Shown here piece by piece: positions 35,901 to 42,334 of a DNA stretch of 64,000 nt. How positions within the stretch are numbered: position 1 is the stretch's first letter; each line of letters starts with the position of its first letter. Position numbers and translations under genes: made by a program. Below the pieces are notes generated by a model. The model was not told where the DNA came from and did not search any database. It saw nothing but the letters and a program-made list of their open reading frames with translations. Source of the stretch: Chloroflexota bacterium (lineage in GTDB: Bacteria; Chloroflexota; UBA11872); assembly GCA_022825895.1 (NCBI GenBank), contig JAJDVX010000013.1, positions 62,001-126,000 on the forward strand. The letters are read 5' to 3'.

Positions 35901-37338
35901 CGTTGGACGCGACGTCCGGCTGCACGTACCCCGCCACCACGACGTGTGCGTTGGTGCCCGACCAGCCGAAACCGCTGACCCCGGCCAGCGGGGGGCCATT
36001 TGCATGTGAAGGCCAGGTCGTTGCCTCCGACGTGACGCGCAGCGGGATCCGCTCCCAGTCGAACTCCGGCGTGGGATCCCGGAAGTGCAGGTGCTTGGGG
36101 ATCACCCCGTGGTTCATTGCCAATAGCACCTTGATCAAACCGGCGGTGCCCGCGGCCGGCTCGAGGTGGCCGAGGTTTGTCTTGACCGAGCCGATCAGCA
36201 GCGGTCGATCCGCCTCGCGCTCTTCCCCGTAGGCCGCCGCCGCTGCCCGTAACTCGATTGGATCGCCGACCTCGGTGCCCGTGCCGTGCGCCTCCAGGTA
36301 GTCCACCTCGAACGGTCGAACGCCCGCCCGCCGCAGCGCCTCTCGGATCACCTGCTCCTGCGCTGTCTCGTTTGGCACCGTCAGTCCCGCGCTGGCCCCG
36401 TCCTGGTTCACGGCCGATCCACGGATGACGCCCCAAATCCGATCGCGGTCGGCCTCCGCCTCGCGCAGCCGCTTCAGCACCAGGATTCCGCAACCTTCGC
36501 CGCGCACATATCCGTTGGCGGAGGCGTCGAACGTTTTGCACCGACCGTCGGGCGCCAGCATGCGGGCATTGGCCCGCAGCTCGATCAGCCTCCCGGACAG
36601 CATCACGTGCACCCCGCCCGCTAGCGCCAGGTCCGCCTCGCCCCGCTGCAACCCCACCACCGCCTGGTGGATCGCGACCAGCGATGACGAGCACGCGGTG
36701 TCCAGCGCCATCGCCGGTCCCTGGAGACCCAGCGCAAAGGCGACGCGACCAATCGCGGTGTTGAATGACGTGCCGCTGACCGCATACAGGCTGGCGGCGG
36801 GCCCGGCCGTCTCGCTGATGTTCTGGGTCAGCTCGCGGTATTCCTGGTTGCTGACCCCGGCGTAGACCCCGGTGCGGCTGCCGTGCAACCCATCCGGATC
36901 GATCCCCGCATCCTCCAGCGCTCGCCAGCTCGTTTCCAGCATCAGCCGCTGTTGCGGGTCCAGCAGTTGCGCCTCGACGGGCGAAATCCGGAAGAACGGG
37001 GCATCAAACTGGTCAATGTCGTCCAGGTAGGCGCCAAAACGACAGCCTTCGCTCTGAACGTCGGCCGACGGGAAAAGCTCGCCGATACGCCCAACGCCGG
37101 AACCCGGAACGCCCTCGATCACCCCGCTCTCGCCGGCTTCCAGCAACCGCCAGAAGTCCACCACGCTCGGCGCCCGCGGAAACCGGCAAGCCATCCCCAC
37201 CACCGCAATCGGCTCCCCACCCGGCCCTGCGCTCGGCTCAGATTCGAAAGGCCGAGTGCCCCGGTCGGCTTGAGACTCCGATACGCCTGCTGACCTTCTC
37301 ATGATCTTCTCGAGACTCTGAATGTTCCCGGAGCCCAC
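26947..37338 (-). CDS. Type I polyketide synthase: KS-AT-DH-cMT-ER-KR-ACP-KS-AT(degenerate)
   Basis: 3463 residues. KS1 about 42-467 (C216 in DTACSSS, H351, H391). AT1 607-905 (GHSLGE with S701; QAFH with H808, malonyl-type). DH 980-1270 (H1012 in HxxxGxxxxP; D1185). C-methyltransferase about 1420-1680 (ILEVGAGTG 1511-1519). ER 1915-2230 (HAGAGGVG 2050-2057). KR 2238-2460 (GGLGGIG; S2371-S2372 region; His2385 where the catalytic Tyr is usual). ACP S2546. KS2 2614-3034 (C2779, H2914, H2954; EAHGGAS instead of EAHGTGT). AT2 3172-3390 with GLGLGE for GHSxGE and about 75 residues missing, including the catalytic His. There is no second ACP and no thioesterase. The first module is fully reducing and methylating and may act iteratively to build a methyl-branched chain. 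Start is GTG 37338; ATG 37302 after GAGAAG is an alternative. It is followed by an ACP and an Sfp-type transferase. Confidence 0.95.
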   Translation of the reverse strand: MGSGNIQSLEKIMRRSAGVSESQADRGTRPFESEPSAGPGGEPIAVVGMACRFPRAPSVVDFWRLLEAGESGVIEGVPGSGVGRIGELFPSADVQSEGCRFGAYLDDIDQFDAPFFRISPVEAQLLDPQQRLMLETSWRALEDAGIDPDGLHGSRTGVYAGVSNQEYRELTQNISETAGPAASLYAVSGTSFNTAIGRVAFALGLQGPAMALDTACSSSLVAIHQAVVGLQRGEADLALAGGVHVMLSGRLIELRANARMLAPDGRCKTFDASANGYVRGEGCGILVLKRLREAEADRDRIWGVIRGSAVNQDGASAGLTVPNETAQEQVIREALRRAGVRPFEVDYLEAHGTGTEVGDPIELRAAAAAYGEEREADRPLLIGSVKTNLGHLEPAAGTAGLIKVLLAMNHGVIPKHLHFRDPTPEFDWERIPLRVTSEATTWPSHANGPPLAGVSGFGWSGTNAHVVVAGYVQPDVASNGLDELWGPPGLPRTVALAPREPAVDGQARRPPDARTSRLLSLSGKTDQALRDLAERYLAWLDQKAEALATSDGASDDLLADMAWTASVGRSHFPVRTGLTFRDAESLQHELRALAEVADEPGRAPPQNVAFVYTGQGSQWVGMGEDLYRSEPVVRDVLDRCDEVFRHERDASLLDVMFGRPGAKGDLHNTAWAQPAVYALECALTALWTSVGIRPSVAMGHSLGEIAAAQAAGVFGLEDGMRFVTKRGASLSLRSKPGAMAAIFASEPEVTTAMREVNVMSDGVGLSIAAHNGAHQVVSGPVAAVETIVDRFEAEEVRVRRLNTSQAFHSALVEPALGEVEAALKGVAIAHPSITLVSNVTGRAVASDELLDTTYWRRHTRQPVAFRRSVETLAALGVDLVVEIGPHAVLGPMATLAWPENAAEAPSVLATLRRPPRDAATPEPETGFVDATAEAYKAGLDIDFEGLFAGETRRRISLPGYPFQRQRHWVETSKRRRQDAGHPLLGIRHESARGEITFETEVFPSDPGWLNDHRVFGRLMAPGALYGAMAASVSFAEGSSSMVVDDMQLQNALVFGETTGADGTDDEGRRVQVVLDDSEQASSRDFQIFSQGGDKDWTLHVEGRVSPGAPLPEAGERIDLDELKARLSPVDVPVYYRAKSDTGIDLGPSFRTLGAVWSGPGEALGEVSLPEAVGPNDLDVHPLVLDGCFQVMGAARNMAGGPDEPTYLPFGWDRFWLARRLPDRVFCHVRMSEASQEAEAAAGEPAEVQSGDLRIYDANGALLGGLSGYAVKRATRAALLSAVEGVEDLLYEVVWRERALETGILPAHFFPGPAELADGSRLYADHLKDAGDDPQVRDALLGDLERWSWSRALVTLEELGWQRVTGEVVNPEELREALDVLPEHSRLFRRLLEMLAKTGVLDETDDGFVVVVGPDDQLPDVMPLNLEALDARMTSLYPDGLIEIGLFRRSGRALAEVLRGREDPLTLLFGSGEPTAADLYLKAPAARAANRMLQEAIQPLIAALPEGRRLRILEVGAGTGSATAFVLPELPEGRFDYTFTDISAGFFSEAEARFGDDGIEYRPLDIERDPIAQGFDSHGYDLLIASNVLHATRYLRDTLGHCRELLAPSGLLVALENLRPQGWMDLTFGQLDGWWRFADADRPHHAFADPAVWKQALGDAGLEEAVVLGPDEGGTPDKGVIVARGPAKVMEPAGLWILASDRGGVADELAAALAARNQTVVLAGGEASANGEAAPDDPMIRAVAVDADCRESWQSLLANLPEDAPLTGIVHLAALDGHGAQATGEEFTADARHSGGSALALVQGIADADVTPTNGVWLITRGAKVLERERGGQLAGALLWGVGKVIRHEAGHLQPRMIDLDPSAPPQPADLVNDLLYPDEENHIAYRLGRRQAARLVRSEVEDRRLALPADSSWVLAPDPDGMFDRPQVKPLPTRDLAPNDVRVAVEATGLNFWDVFRSLGFIQEGDLGREMCGHVSDIGSEVSSVAIGDRVVGLGFGAFGPEMTTREELVAPAPTRMSASDLATIPTAYVSAALSYEYSGLEAGDRVLVHAGAGGVGLAAIQLAQAAGAEVFATASAPKQPFLRSLGVAHVFDSRQTTFGQEVLEATNGAGVDVVLNSLTSEGFIDASLSCLAQGGRFVELAARDILSKEEMAAVRPDVAYDILDMDELKKTNPAWVGEVLRGVMARLAAGELKPLTHSRWPLTEAGAALDFMRSARHIGKIVLAPPPLMRGRLRHDRTYLVAGGLGGIGCAVAGWLADRGAGAIVLNGRREPDAEAVAVIDALRRRGVTVEVELADVTDAAAVDAMLARIDATLPPLGGVIHSVGVLADAVLTNQTWESFERVLWPKIVGAWHLHRATEDRDLDLFLLFSSLVGVMGNPGQANHAAANAFLDQLAGHRRAMGLPGQAIAWGAWSDIGEAEEQRERIEGRRAALGGRWFTPQQGLRALDRLVREDATTSVVMSMDWEVFEEAVEERPPLVEELLSSDDSADDATAADDILTQLRGAPATEHEQLLESFLQEEVQAVLRLSAAPAATVGFFDLGMDSLMAVELRNRLNRAFDGEYTASNTMVFDYPDIASLAGHLTGELGEVAGATALPESEAPEPSPQVELADDGIAIIGIGCRFPGAQDPGEFWRLLAAGVDAVAEGRDGAVSWTGLFGDPAANDPVFRRGAFIEGIERFDSRFFRIAPIEARVMDPHQRVLLETTWHALEDSGIDPGELRGSRTGVYVGIGGSEYREVIAASDYDDSFVGTAASMAVGRLAHVLGLEGPAIPMDAVCASSLVAVHQALAGLQHGEVDMALVGGVNIPLSHGVTRFLNDVGMLSANGRTRSFDAAADGFVRSDGCGMVVLKRLRDAEAAGDRIWGVIRGSAINQNGASAGLTVPNGPAQERVLRDALARAGAAPSDVDYLEAHGGASALGDPIEVRAAATVYGQGRDPDRPLVLGSVKPNIGHSERAAGIASLIKTVLAMHQRMIPGQLYFETPSPEIDWDRLPVRVASDDTPWPPVSDRPPLAAVSSFGMSGANANVVVEGYDSPQSPSVTSGDVRVPAGAARAVPVSLPDTPANLTATTDGIAERRTRLLPLAARSDQALRELAERYVSWLGEHGEPDPSNDAVDGSVLADMTWTASIGRSHFDYRAGVVFHDVASLGEQLRSIAQRPVEPQAATPRRVAFAFTGQGGLWTGMGRALYETEPVVRAVLDRCEAVVRNERGSSLLDVMFGRGDSTSDLNDTAWAQPAIYALECALTALWESLGIRPGAVVGLGLGELAAAQTAGVFGLDDGLRFALARGALMSALPGPGLTLEGSLEAALSDIAISSPSSTLVSGLTGRAVGSDDALDAAYWHRQAREPVDFDRCLETLAALGVDVMIEIGPDAVLGPQVVPAWPNTEPSPDAAPAPIVISSMRQPAGDGSISESEGSFVEAVAAAYEAGLAIDFPGLFAGEARRRVSLPSYPFQRRHHWA

Positions 37339-37740
37339 GCCCTCACGTGCCAGCGCACCGCGCTAATCCCCGCCGAGGTTTCGTATCCGCCGGCTCTCGG
37401 GCAGTTGTCTCCATTGACGACTGTGGGTACACGATAGATTGTCTGCCTATGGGAGCATCTGGGTAAAGGAATCTCCAGACCCCTGGACGTCGTCTCGTTT
37501 GAACACACCGCCTGATCCGAAGAATACGCAACCCTCTCGTGCATGAGTAACGTCGCGTGCCTGTGCCGGCCCGGATGCCGTCGCAGTCCGTCCCACCGAC
37601 GGCAAACCCCGGCGAAGCAGATTGCGGCATCCTGGCCGTGAATTCAGCCACGGCGTCAACGTCGATTTACCGAGCGCGGCCGGCAGCTGAATCCCTCACG
37701 GTGACGGCGCCCGGCGTCTCGCACCTCGGCACGACCAGGG
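37339..37740. other. Intergenic region upstream of the PKS, no gene seen
   Basis: About 400 bp between the PKS start and the acylase stop, both on the minus strand. The PKS promoter should lie here. Short frames on both strands have no recognisable features. I see no strong terminator hairpin or consensus promoter. Confidence 0.4.
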
Positions 37741-40116
37741 CTACGCCCGCGGCTGAATCCTCAGTGTATTCCTGATCGTCGGCCGCACCTCATCACGATC
37801 GAGGCCGATCCGTTGAAACCGCCCCTCCAGCCAATCCTCGAACTGATTCGCATAGTGCGGGCTCCCCGGCTGCCCTGACGGACCCGCCGCGTCCAGCGAC
37901 CACATTTGCGCCGGCGCATCGGCAAGGTCCACCAACAGCCGGTAATTCGCACCGCTCCGCGAGACGAAGTCCGGTGCGGAGCCGGTATTCGATACCACCA
38001 GGCCGTTCCCGCGCACCGCGTCGCCCCCGCGGTCCAGCAACGGTCCCAGGTCGCCTCGACCGGACAGCAGGTGTTGCAACGGCAACTTGTGGAGCCGCCC
38101 CCACCGCCACGTCGTCATGTCATCGCCAAGCCGCTCCGCGAGCTCGTCCAGGGCTCGGCCCATGGCCGCCCGCACCGCCGCGTCCCGCGCTTCCGGCGAT
38201 GCAAACCATCCCACGTCGTCATCCGCCAGCAACCGCAGCGACAGGCTGCCGATCCCTCCAGCCACGAACGCAGCCGGATCTCCAACCGCCAGGGCCGACG
38301 CGTCCGCGGAGAATCGCTCCGCCGCCACCGCCTCGTCCCACTGGAACTGGAACGCCTCAAAGATCGCCGCCGCCGCGCTCTCGGTCTCCACGCGTCGGTC
38401 CCACGCCCCCAGCGCCGCCGCTGCCGCTCGCAACCGCGCATCGCCCCCGTCCAGAATCCGCACCAGCGCTGGCGTCGCATCCACCGCCCGCAGCGCCAGC
38501 ACGTCGTACTGCATCGCGGCCATGTCCTCGCGGCTATGAACCTCGCGCGACTCGATCATCTGCCGGATGCGCCGCGCCCGATAGCCAGTCGGCGACATGT
38601 TGGCCAGCGGATACGGAAAGTCCGCCCCGGCCGGAAGGTTGTTCGCCGTCGCCACCCAGCCTCGGTTCGGCTCGCGCACCGACGGCATCCCCTCGAACGG
38701 GATCATCCCCTGCCACGCATCGGCTGGATCCCACCCGCGCCGGTAGCCGCGCTCCTCGCGAGCCCGAATCGGCACCTGGCCCGCAGCCCGGTACCCGAAG
38801 CCCCCGTCCACGTCCCCGAACACCATGCTCAGCGTCGGCGACGCCCATCCCCGCAGGGCATCCTCGAACTCGTCGCACGACTCCGCCGCATTCATTCCCA
38901 GGATCGACGTCGGCCACTCGCACGGCAGCGCTCCGACCCATCGCAGTGAAACCGGCCCCGTCTCTCGCGCGAAGTCCGGCAGGGCTTCGTCGACGATCGG
39001 CCCATTGCGCGACGACCGCACCACCGCCTCGCGCACCCCCTCGCCGCGCACCCGGATGGCTTCCACCCGCTCCTGAGCCGGCTCCCACCGGTCGTCATGG
39101 AGAAACGCGTCGGGGTGAGCCGGATCCGTGCGTTCCTGGTACAGATCGCGCTGCGAACTGATGTTGTTCGTAATCCCCCAGGCCACTCGCCGGTTCCGAC
39201 CGATCAGGATCCCCGGCGCCCCCGCATACCCGGCCCCCGCCACGTTGTACTGCCCGCCCACCAGGTGCGCCTGGTACCAGCAGTTCGGCGCCCCAAACGC
39301 AATATGCGGATCACTCGCCACCATCGCCCCGCCCGACGCGCTACGGCTCGGCCCGATCACCCAGTTATTGCTGCCCGTACCGTCGTCAATCCCTCCCATC
39401 GGCCGCTCGCCCGCGCCGTTCCCAACGCTCACGTACTCGCCCGGATGCAGGATCGTCTCGTCGATCGCCTCCGCCGTCAGAAAGGCCCGGTACAGCGCTC
39501 CGTCCCCCAGCGCCCGCTTCGCCATCTCAGGCACCGCGATCACCGAAAACCGCCCCGTCAGATACCAGCGAAACTCCCCCAGCAGCGCAATCGAATCCAG
39601 CGGCCGCCACGGCTCCGGCCGGTAGTCCAGCAAGTCGAACTCGATCGGCGGCGCGGCCTGGCACGCCTCGATAATCGCGTTCACCCCCGCCGAGAACGCC
39701 TCGTACCTCGCCGCCGTCTCGCCTGGCAGACGCGCCGTCTCTTCCTCCGCGATGCGATGCAGCCCAACCGTCCGCGCCAGCAGGTCATTGGCATACGCCT
39801 CCGGCCCCAGCACTTCCGACAGCCGGCCCAGCGCCTGCCGCCGCAGGTAATCCATTTGGAATAGCCGGTCCTGCGCCATCGCGTAGCCGTACCCCACAAA
39901 CAGGTCCGGCTCCGTCTCCGCGAAGATGTGCGGCACCCCGCTGACATCCCGATGAATCTCCACCGCCGCCCCAACCGGCCCCGAGGCCTCCCCCTCGATA
40001 ACCGCCAGACGACGCCTCGTCTCCCGATCCCACCACGCCTCGAACTCGTCCCCCGCCATCCCCGCCGCGGCCCGAACCTCCGCGATCGACGCCCCGCGCC
40101 CCAGCCTGCGCAGCAT
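37741..40116 (-). CDS. Penicillin acylase family Ntn hydrolase
   Basis: 791 residues, precursor size for the S45 family. The small (A) chain region is about 50-235. A spacer then leads to G248-Ser249-NNW (TGSNNWVIG), where autocatalytic cleavage should expose Ser249 as N-terminal nucleophile of the B chain. VHIFAETEPDLFVGYGYAMAQDRLFQMD-type sequence near 62-90 and GITNNISSQRDLYQE are typical. Family members hydrolyse amide-linked acyl groups, including acyl-homoserine lactones. No signal peptide is seen: the N-terminus is a charged helical segment (RRLGRGASIAEVRAAAG), unlike the periplasmic enzymes. The gene lies 25 bp after a beta-propeller protein gene and may share its transcript. Confidence 0.9.
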   Translation of the reverse strand: MLRRLGRGASIAEVRAAAGMAGDEFEAWWDRETRRRLAVIEGEASGPVGAAVEIHRDVSGVPHIFAETEPDLFVGYGYAMAQDRLFQMDYLRRQALGRLSEVLGPEAYANDLLARTVGLHRIAEEETARLPGETAARYEAFSAGVNAIIEACQAAPPIEFDLLDYRPEPWRPLDSIALLGEFRWYLTGRFSVIAVPEMAKRALGDGALYRAFLTAEAIDETILHPGEYVSVGNGAGERPMGGIDDGTGSNNWVIGPSRSASGGAMVASDPHIAFGAPNCWYQAHLVGGQYNVAGAGYAGAPGILIGRNRRVAWGITNNISSQRDLYQERTDPAHPDAFLHDDRWEPAQERVEAIRVRGEGVREAVVRSSRNGPIVDEALPDFARETGPVSLRWVGALPCEWPTSILGMNAAESCDEFEDALRGWASPTLSMVFGDVDGGFGYRAAGQVPIRAREERGYRRGWDPADAWQGMIPFEGMPSVREPNRGWVATANNLPAGADFPYPLANMSPTGYRARRIRQMIESREVHSREDMAAMQYDVLALRAVDATPALVRILDGGDARLRAAAAALGAWDRRVETESAAAAIFEAFQFQWDEAVAAERFSADASALAVGDPAAFVAGGIGSLSLRLLADDDVGWFASPEARDAAVRAAMGRALDELAERLGDDMTTWRWGRLHKLPLQHLLSGRGDLGPLLDRGGDAVRGNGLVVSNTGSAPDFVSRSGANYRLLVDLADAPAQMWSLDAAGPSGQPGSPHYANQFEDWLEGRFQRIGLDRDEVRPTIRNTLRIQPRA

Positions 40117-40141
40117 CTCCAGCGAGTCGATGGCTATGGCG

Positions 40142-41668
40142 CTACTCCCACGCGTACCCGTACAGGCGCGACCGCTCCAGGTAAAACCGCACCGCGCACT
40201 TATCCAGCGGACACCGCGTCCCGCCGGTCCAGCGCGCCGTCGCCGACGTGCTATCCCCGCGCCACGGGACGTAATCGTCCTTGCTGAAGCCTTCCACCAC
40301 GTTCCCGTCCGGGTCCAGCAACTCCGCCTGCAACGTCCCCTCCGTCACCGTCGAAGTCGCCGCATTCAGCATCAACTGCCGCCCGCCAACTGGCAGCGGA
40401 TGCGTCGTCAGCGTCCCCACCACGTCGCCGCCCGGACCCGAAACCGCCGCCCAGTACCGGTTCACCGCCCAGCTGGCCCGGCAGATCGCCGAAAAGAACG
40501 GCCAGATCGAGGGACTCTTCGAGGCCGGATCCCCGTGCAACCCCTCCGTCGCCGAGAAGTACATGTAGTGCCGGCCGTCATGTTCGATCAGGTTGTGCGA
40601 AGGCCACAGCATCCCGCCGCCGTAATCCCCAAGCGCGCCCGTCGACACCGCCGGCAGCCGCACCCGCCGGTCCCAGATTCGCCCGTCCGCGCTCCCGCCC
40701 AGGTGCAACTCCATCGTCTGCGTCCGGTTCAGGTAAACCCCGATCACCCCCAGGTAACCGCTTCGCACCGGCGTCACGCACAACTCCATGATCTGGATGT
40801 CCTGCGGGTCGTAAATGTCCGGCTGGATGATCGTCTCGAACGGACTCCAGTTCGACCCGTCCGGGCTCGTCCGCCTCGCCATCACCCGCCGGCCCTCCGC
40901 GAAAATGTCGTACGGCACCAGCCCGCCCGGATGTGCCGGTTCGCCCAGCTTGTGCGTCGCCATGTACGTCCCGTCGGGCTCGCGAAAGATATACGTCGTA
41001 TCCGCCGTGTGCTTCGGGTTCTCGTACGGAATCACCAGCCGCACCCCCGGCACCGCCACTTCCAGCACCGGGCCCTCGCTCACCGTCCAGTTGATCCCGT
41101 CCGGCGAGAAATACCGGTACATCCCCCGCGCATGCGTCCGGCCCGCCGGAGGCGGTGGCAACCCGCGAACGAACCCCGGGCTTCCCGCCGCCGTATTGCC
41201 GGGGTCGCGCATCACGAACATCTCGTAACGCCGCTCCGGCTCCGCCTCCGGGTCGATCATCACCGAGCTGTACATGCTCGGCCCGCCCGAATCGAAGTCC
41301 AGCAGGATATTCGTGCGCGGATACCCCGGCTGCGGGCACAGGTCCAGTTCCGGACGCGTCCATTCCACCCCGTCTTCCGAGACCAGGTGCGTCACCCGCC
41401 GGAAATTCTCGAAATACTCCGTTGTCAGCGGCGTCGAGACGTGCCACGCCTTCCACAGCCCGTCGTTCGGGTCATGCGCAAACGTCCCGTGCGCGAACAC
41501 CGAGCCGCTGTCCCACGGCCTCGCCGGCGTCACCAGTGGATTGTTGGGGTCCAGCTCGCCCGGCTCCAACCGCCAGGCCAGCATCTCCTGCGCGGCGATA
41601 TCCTCGCCCAGGATCATCGAGAGACAGTCGGTCCGCCGCTTTACGCCCGTCGGAAACGAGAAAGCCAT
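40142..41668 (-). CDS. Beta-propeller glycosyl-hydrolase-like protein (GH32/43-like fold)
   Basis: 508 residues with repeated blades each bearing SxDGxxW-type turns (SEDGVEW, SPDGINW, SPDGSNW, SADGRIW), typical of five-bladed propellers related to GH32/GH43/GH130. A C-terminal beta-sandwich of about 110 residues follows the propeller (from GGRQLMLNAAT to YGYAWE). No signal peptide is evident. A related protein with the same two-part layout is encoded at 45769. Catalytic acidic residues cannot be assigned by eye, so hydrolase activity is not certain. The neighbouring acylase could be co-transcribed. Confidence 0.8.
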   Translation of the reverse strand: MAFSFPTGVKRRTDCLSMILGEDIAAQEMLAWRLEPGELDPNNPLVTPARPWDSGSVFAHGTFAHDPNDGLWKAWHVSTPLTTEYFENFRRVTHLVSEDGVEWTRPELDLCPQPGYPRTNILLDFDSGGPSMYSSVMIDPEAEPERRYEMFVMRDPGNTAAGSPGFVRGLPPPPAGRTHARGMYRYFSPDGINWTVSEGPVLEVAVPGVRLVIPYENPKHTADTTYIFREPDGTYMATHKLGEPAHPGGLVPYDIFAEGRRVMARRTSPDGSNWSPFETIIQPDIYDPQDIQIMELCVTPVRSGYLGVIGVYLNRTQTMELHLGGSADGRIWDRRVRLPAVSTGALGDYGGGMLWPSHNLIEHDGRHYMYFSATEGLHGDPASKSPSIWPFFSAICRASWAVNRYWAAVSGPGGDVVGTLTTHPLPVGGRQLMLNAATSTVTEGTLQAELLDPDGNVVEGFSKDDYVPWRGDSTSATARWTGGTRCPLDKCAVRFYLERSRLYGYAWE

Positions 41669-41761
41669 CTCATCCTCGCGCGCTCCGCCGCGGCGCCATG
41701 GCGACGGCGCGCGAATCTAGCAGATGCTCCCGGCGACACCGCCTCCTGGTCCGCGACCCCG

Positions 41762-42334
41762 CTATGGCTCGGAGTCTGTGGCCTGAAGCCCTTTCCACTC
41801 GTCCCGCAGGAGTCCGTACCGCACCTCGTCCAGCACTCGTCCCCCATGCACCCAGTGCTGTCGCAGCAGCGCCTCGCGCTGTATCCCCAGTCTCTCCAGC
41901 AGCCGAATTGACCTGGCATTCGCGGCGGTCGCCGTGGCCGCGATCTTGATGATCGGCAGTCGTCGGAACGCTTCGTCAATCACGGCCGACACCGCCTCGG
42001 TCATGAGTCCGCGGCCCCACAGCCATCGAGCCAGTTCGTAGCCAACCTCCGCCCGCCGTTTCCCACGGGCAATCCGCAAACTCACCCCGCCAACCACGCG
42101 GCCGCCGTGCTCCATGGTCCACACGCACCGCTCGTGCCAATCGGACAAGATCTGCGTGGCGACAAAGACATCCGCATCCTCTCGCCGGAACGGCTGCGCG
42201 ACTTGCAGATATCGCACAACCTCCGCATCACGCCGATAGGCATAGACATCGTCCGCGTCCGCCGTACCGAACGGCCGCAGCAGGCAACGTGCCGTCTGGA
42301 TGCGCTCCGGCAGTGGCGGCCAGTCCTCGCTCAC
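41762..42334 (-). CDS. GNAT family N-acetyltransferase (RimJ/RimL type)
   Basis: 190 residues. TARCLLRPFGTADADDVYAY is the RimJ/RimL N-terminal block, EVGYELARWLWGRGLMTEAV is the acetyl-CoA-binding loop (R/Q-x-x-G-x-G/A variant WGRGLM), and NARSIRLLERLGIQREALLRQ is the conserved C-terminal motif. Members acetylate ribosomal protein N-termini or small amines. It overlaps the aminotransferase gene by 4 bp, so the two are coupled; an amine made by the aminotransferase could be its substrate, but this is speculative. Confidence 0.9.
   Translation of the reverse strand: MSEDWPPLPERIQTARCLLRPFGTADADDVYAYRRDAEVVRYLQVAQPFRREDADVFVATQILSDWHERCVWTMEHGGRVVGGVSLRIARGKRRAEVGYELARWLWGRGLMTEAVSAVIDEAFRRLPIIKIAATATAANARSIRLLERLGIQREALLRQHWVHGGRVLDEVRYGLLRDEWKGLQATDSEP

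Noticed and set aside
40130-41911. A 593-codon plus-strand frame opposite the propeller gene, and similar long frames at 37906-39161 and 42289-43956
   Set aside because: Antisense shadows of clear genes; composition is dominated by Arg, Pro and His.
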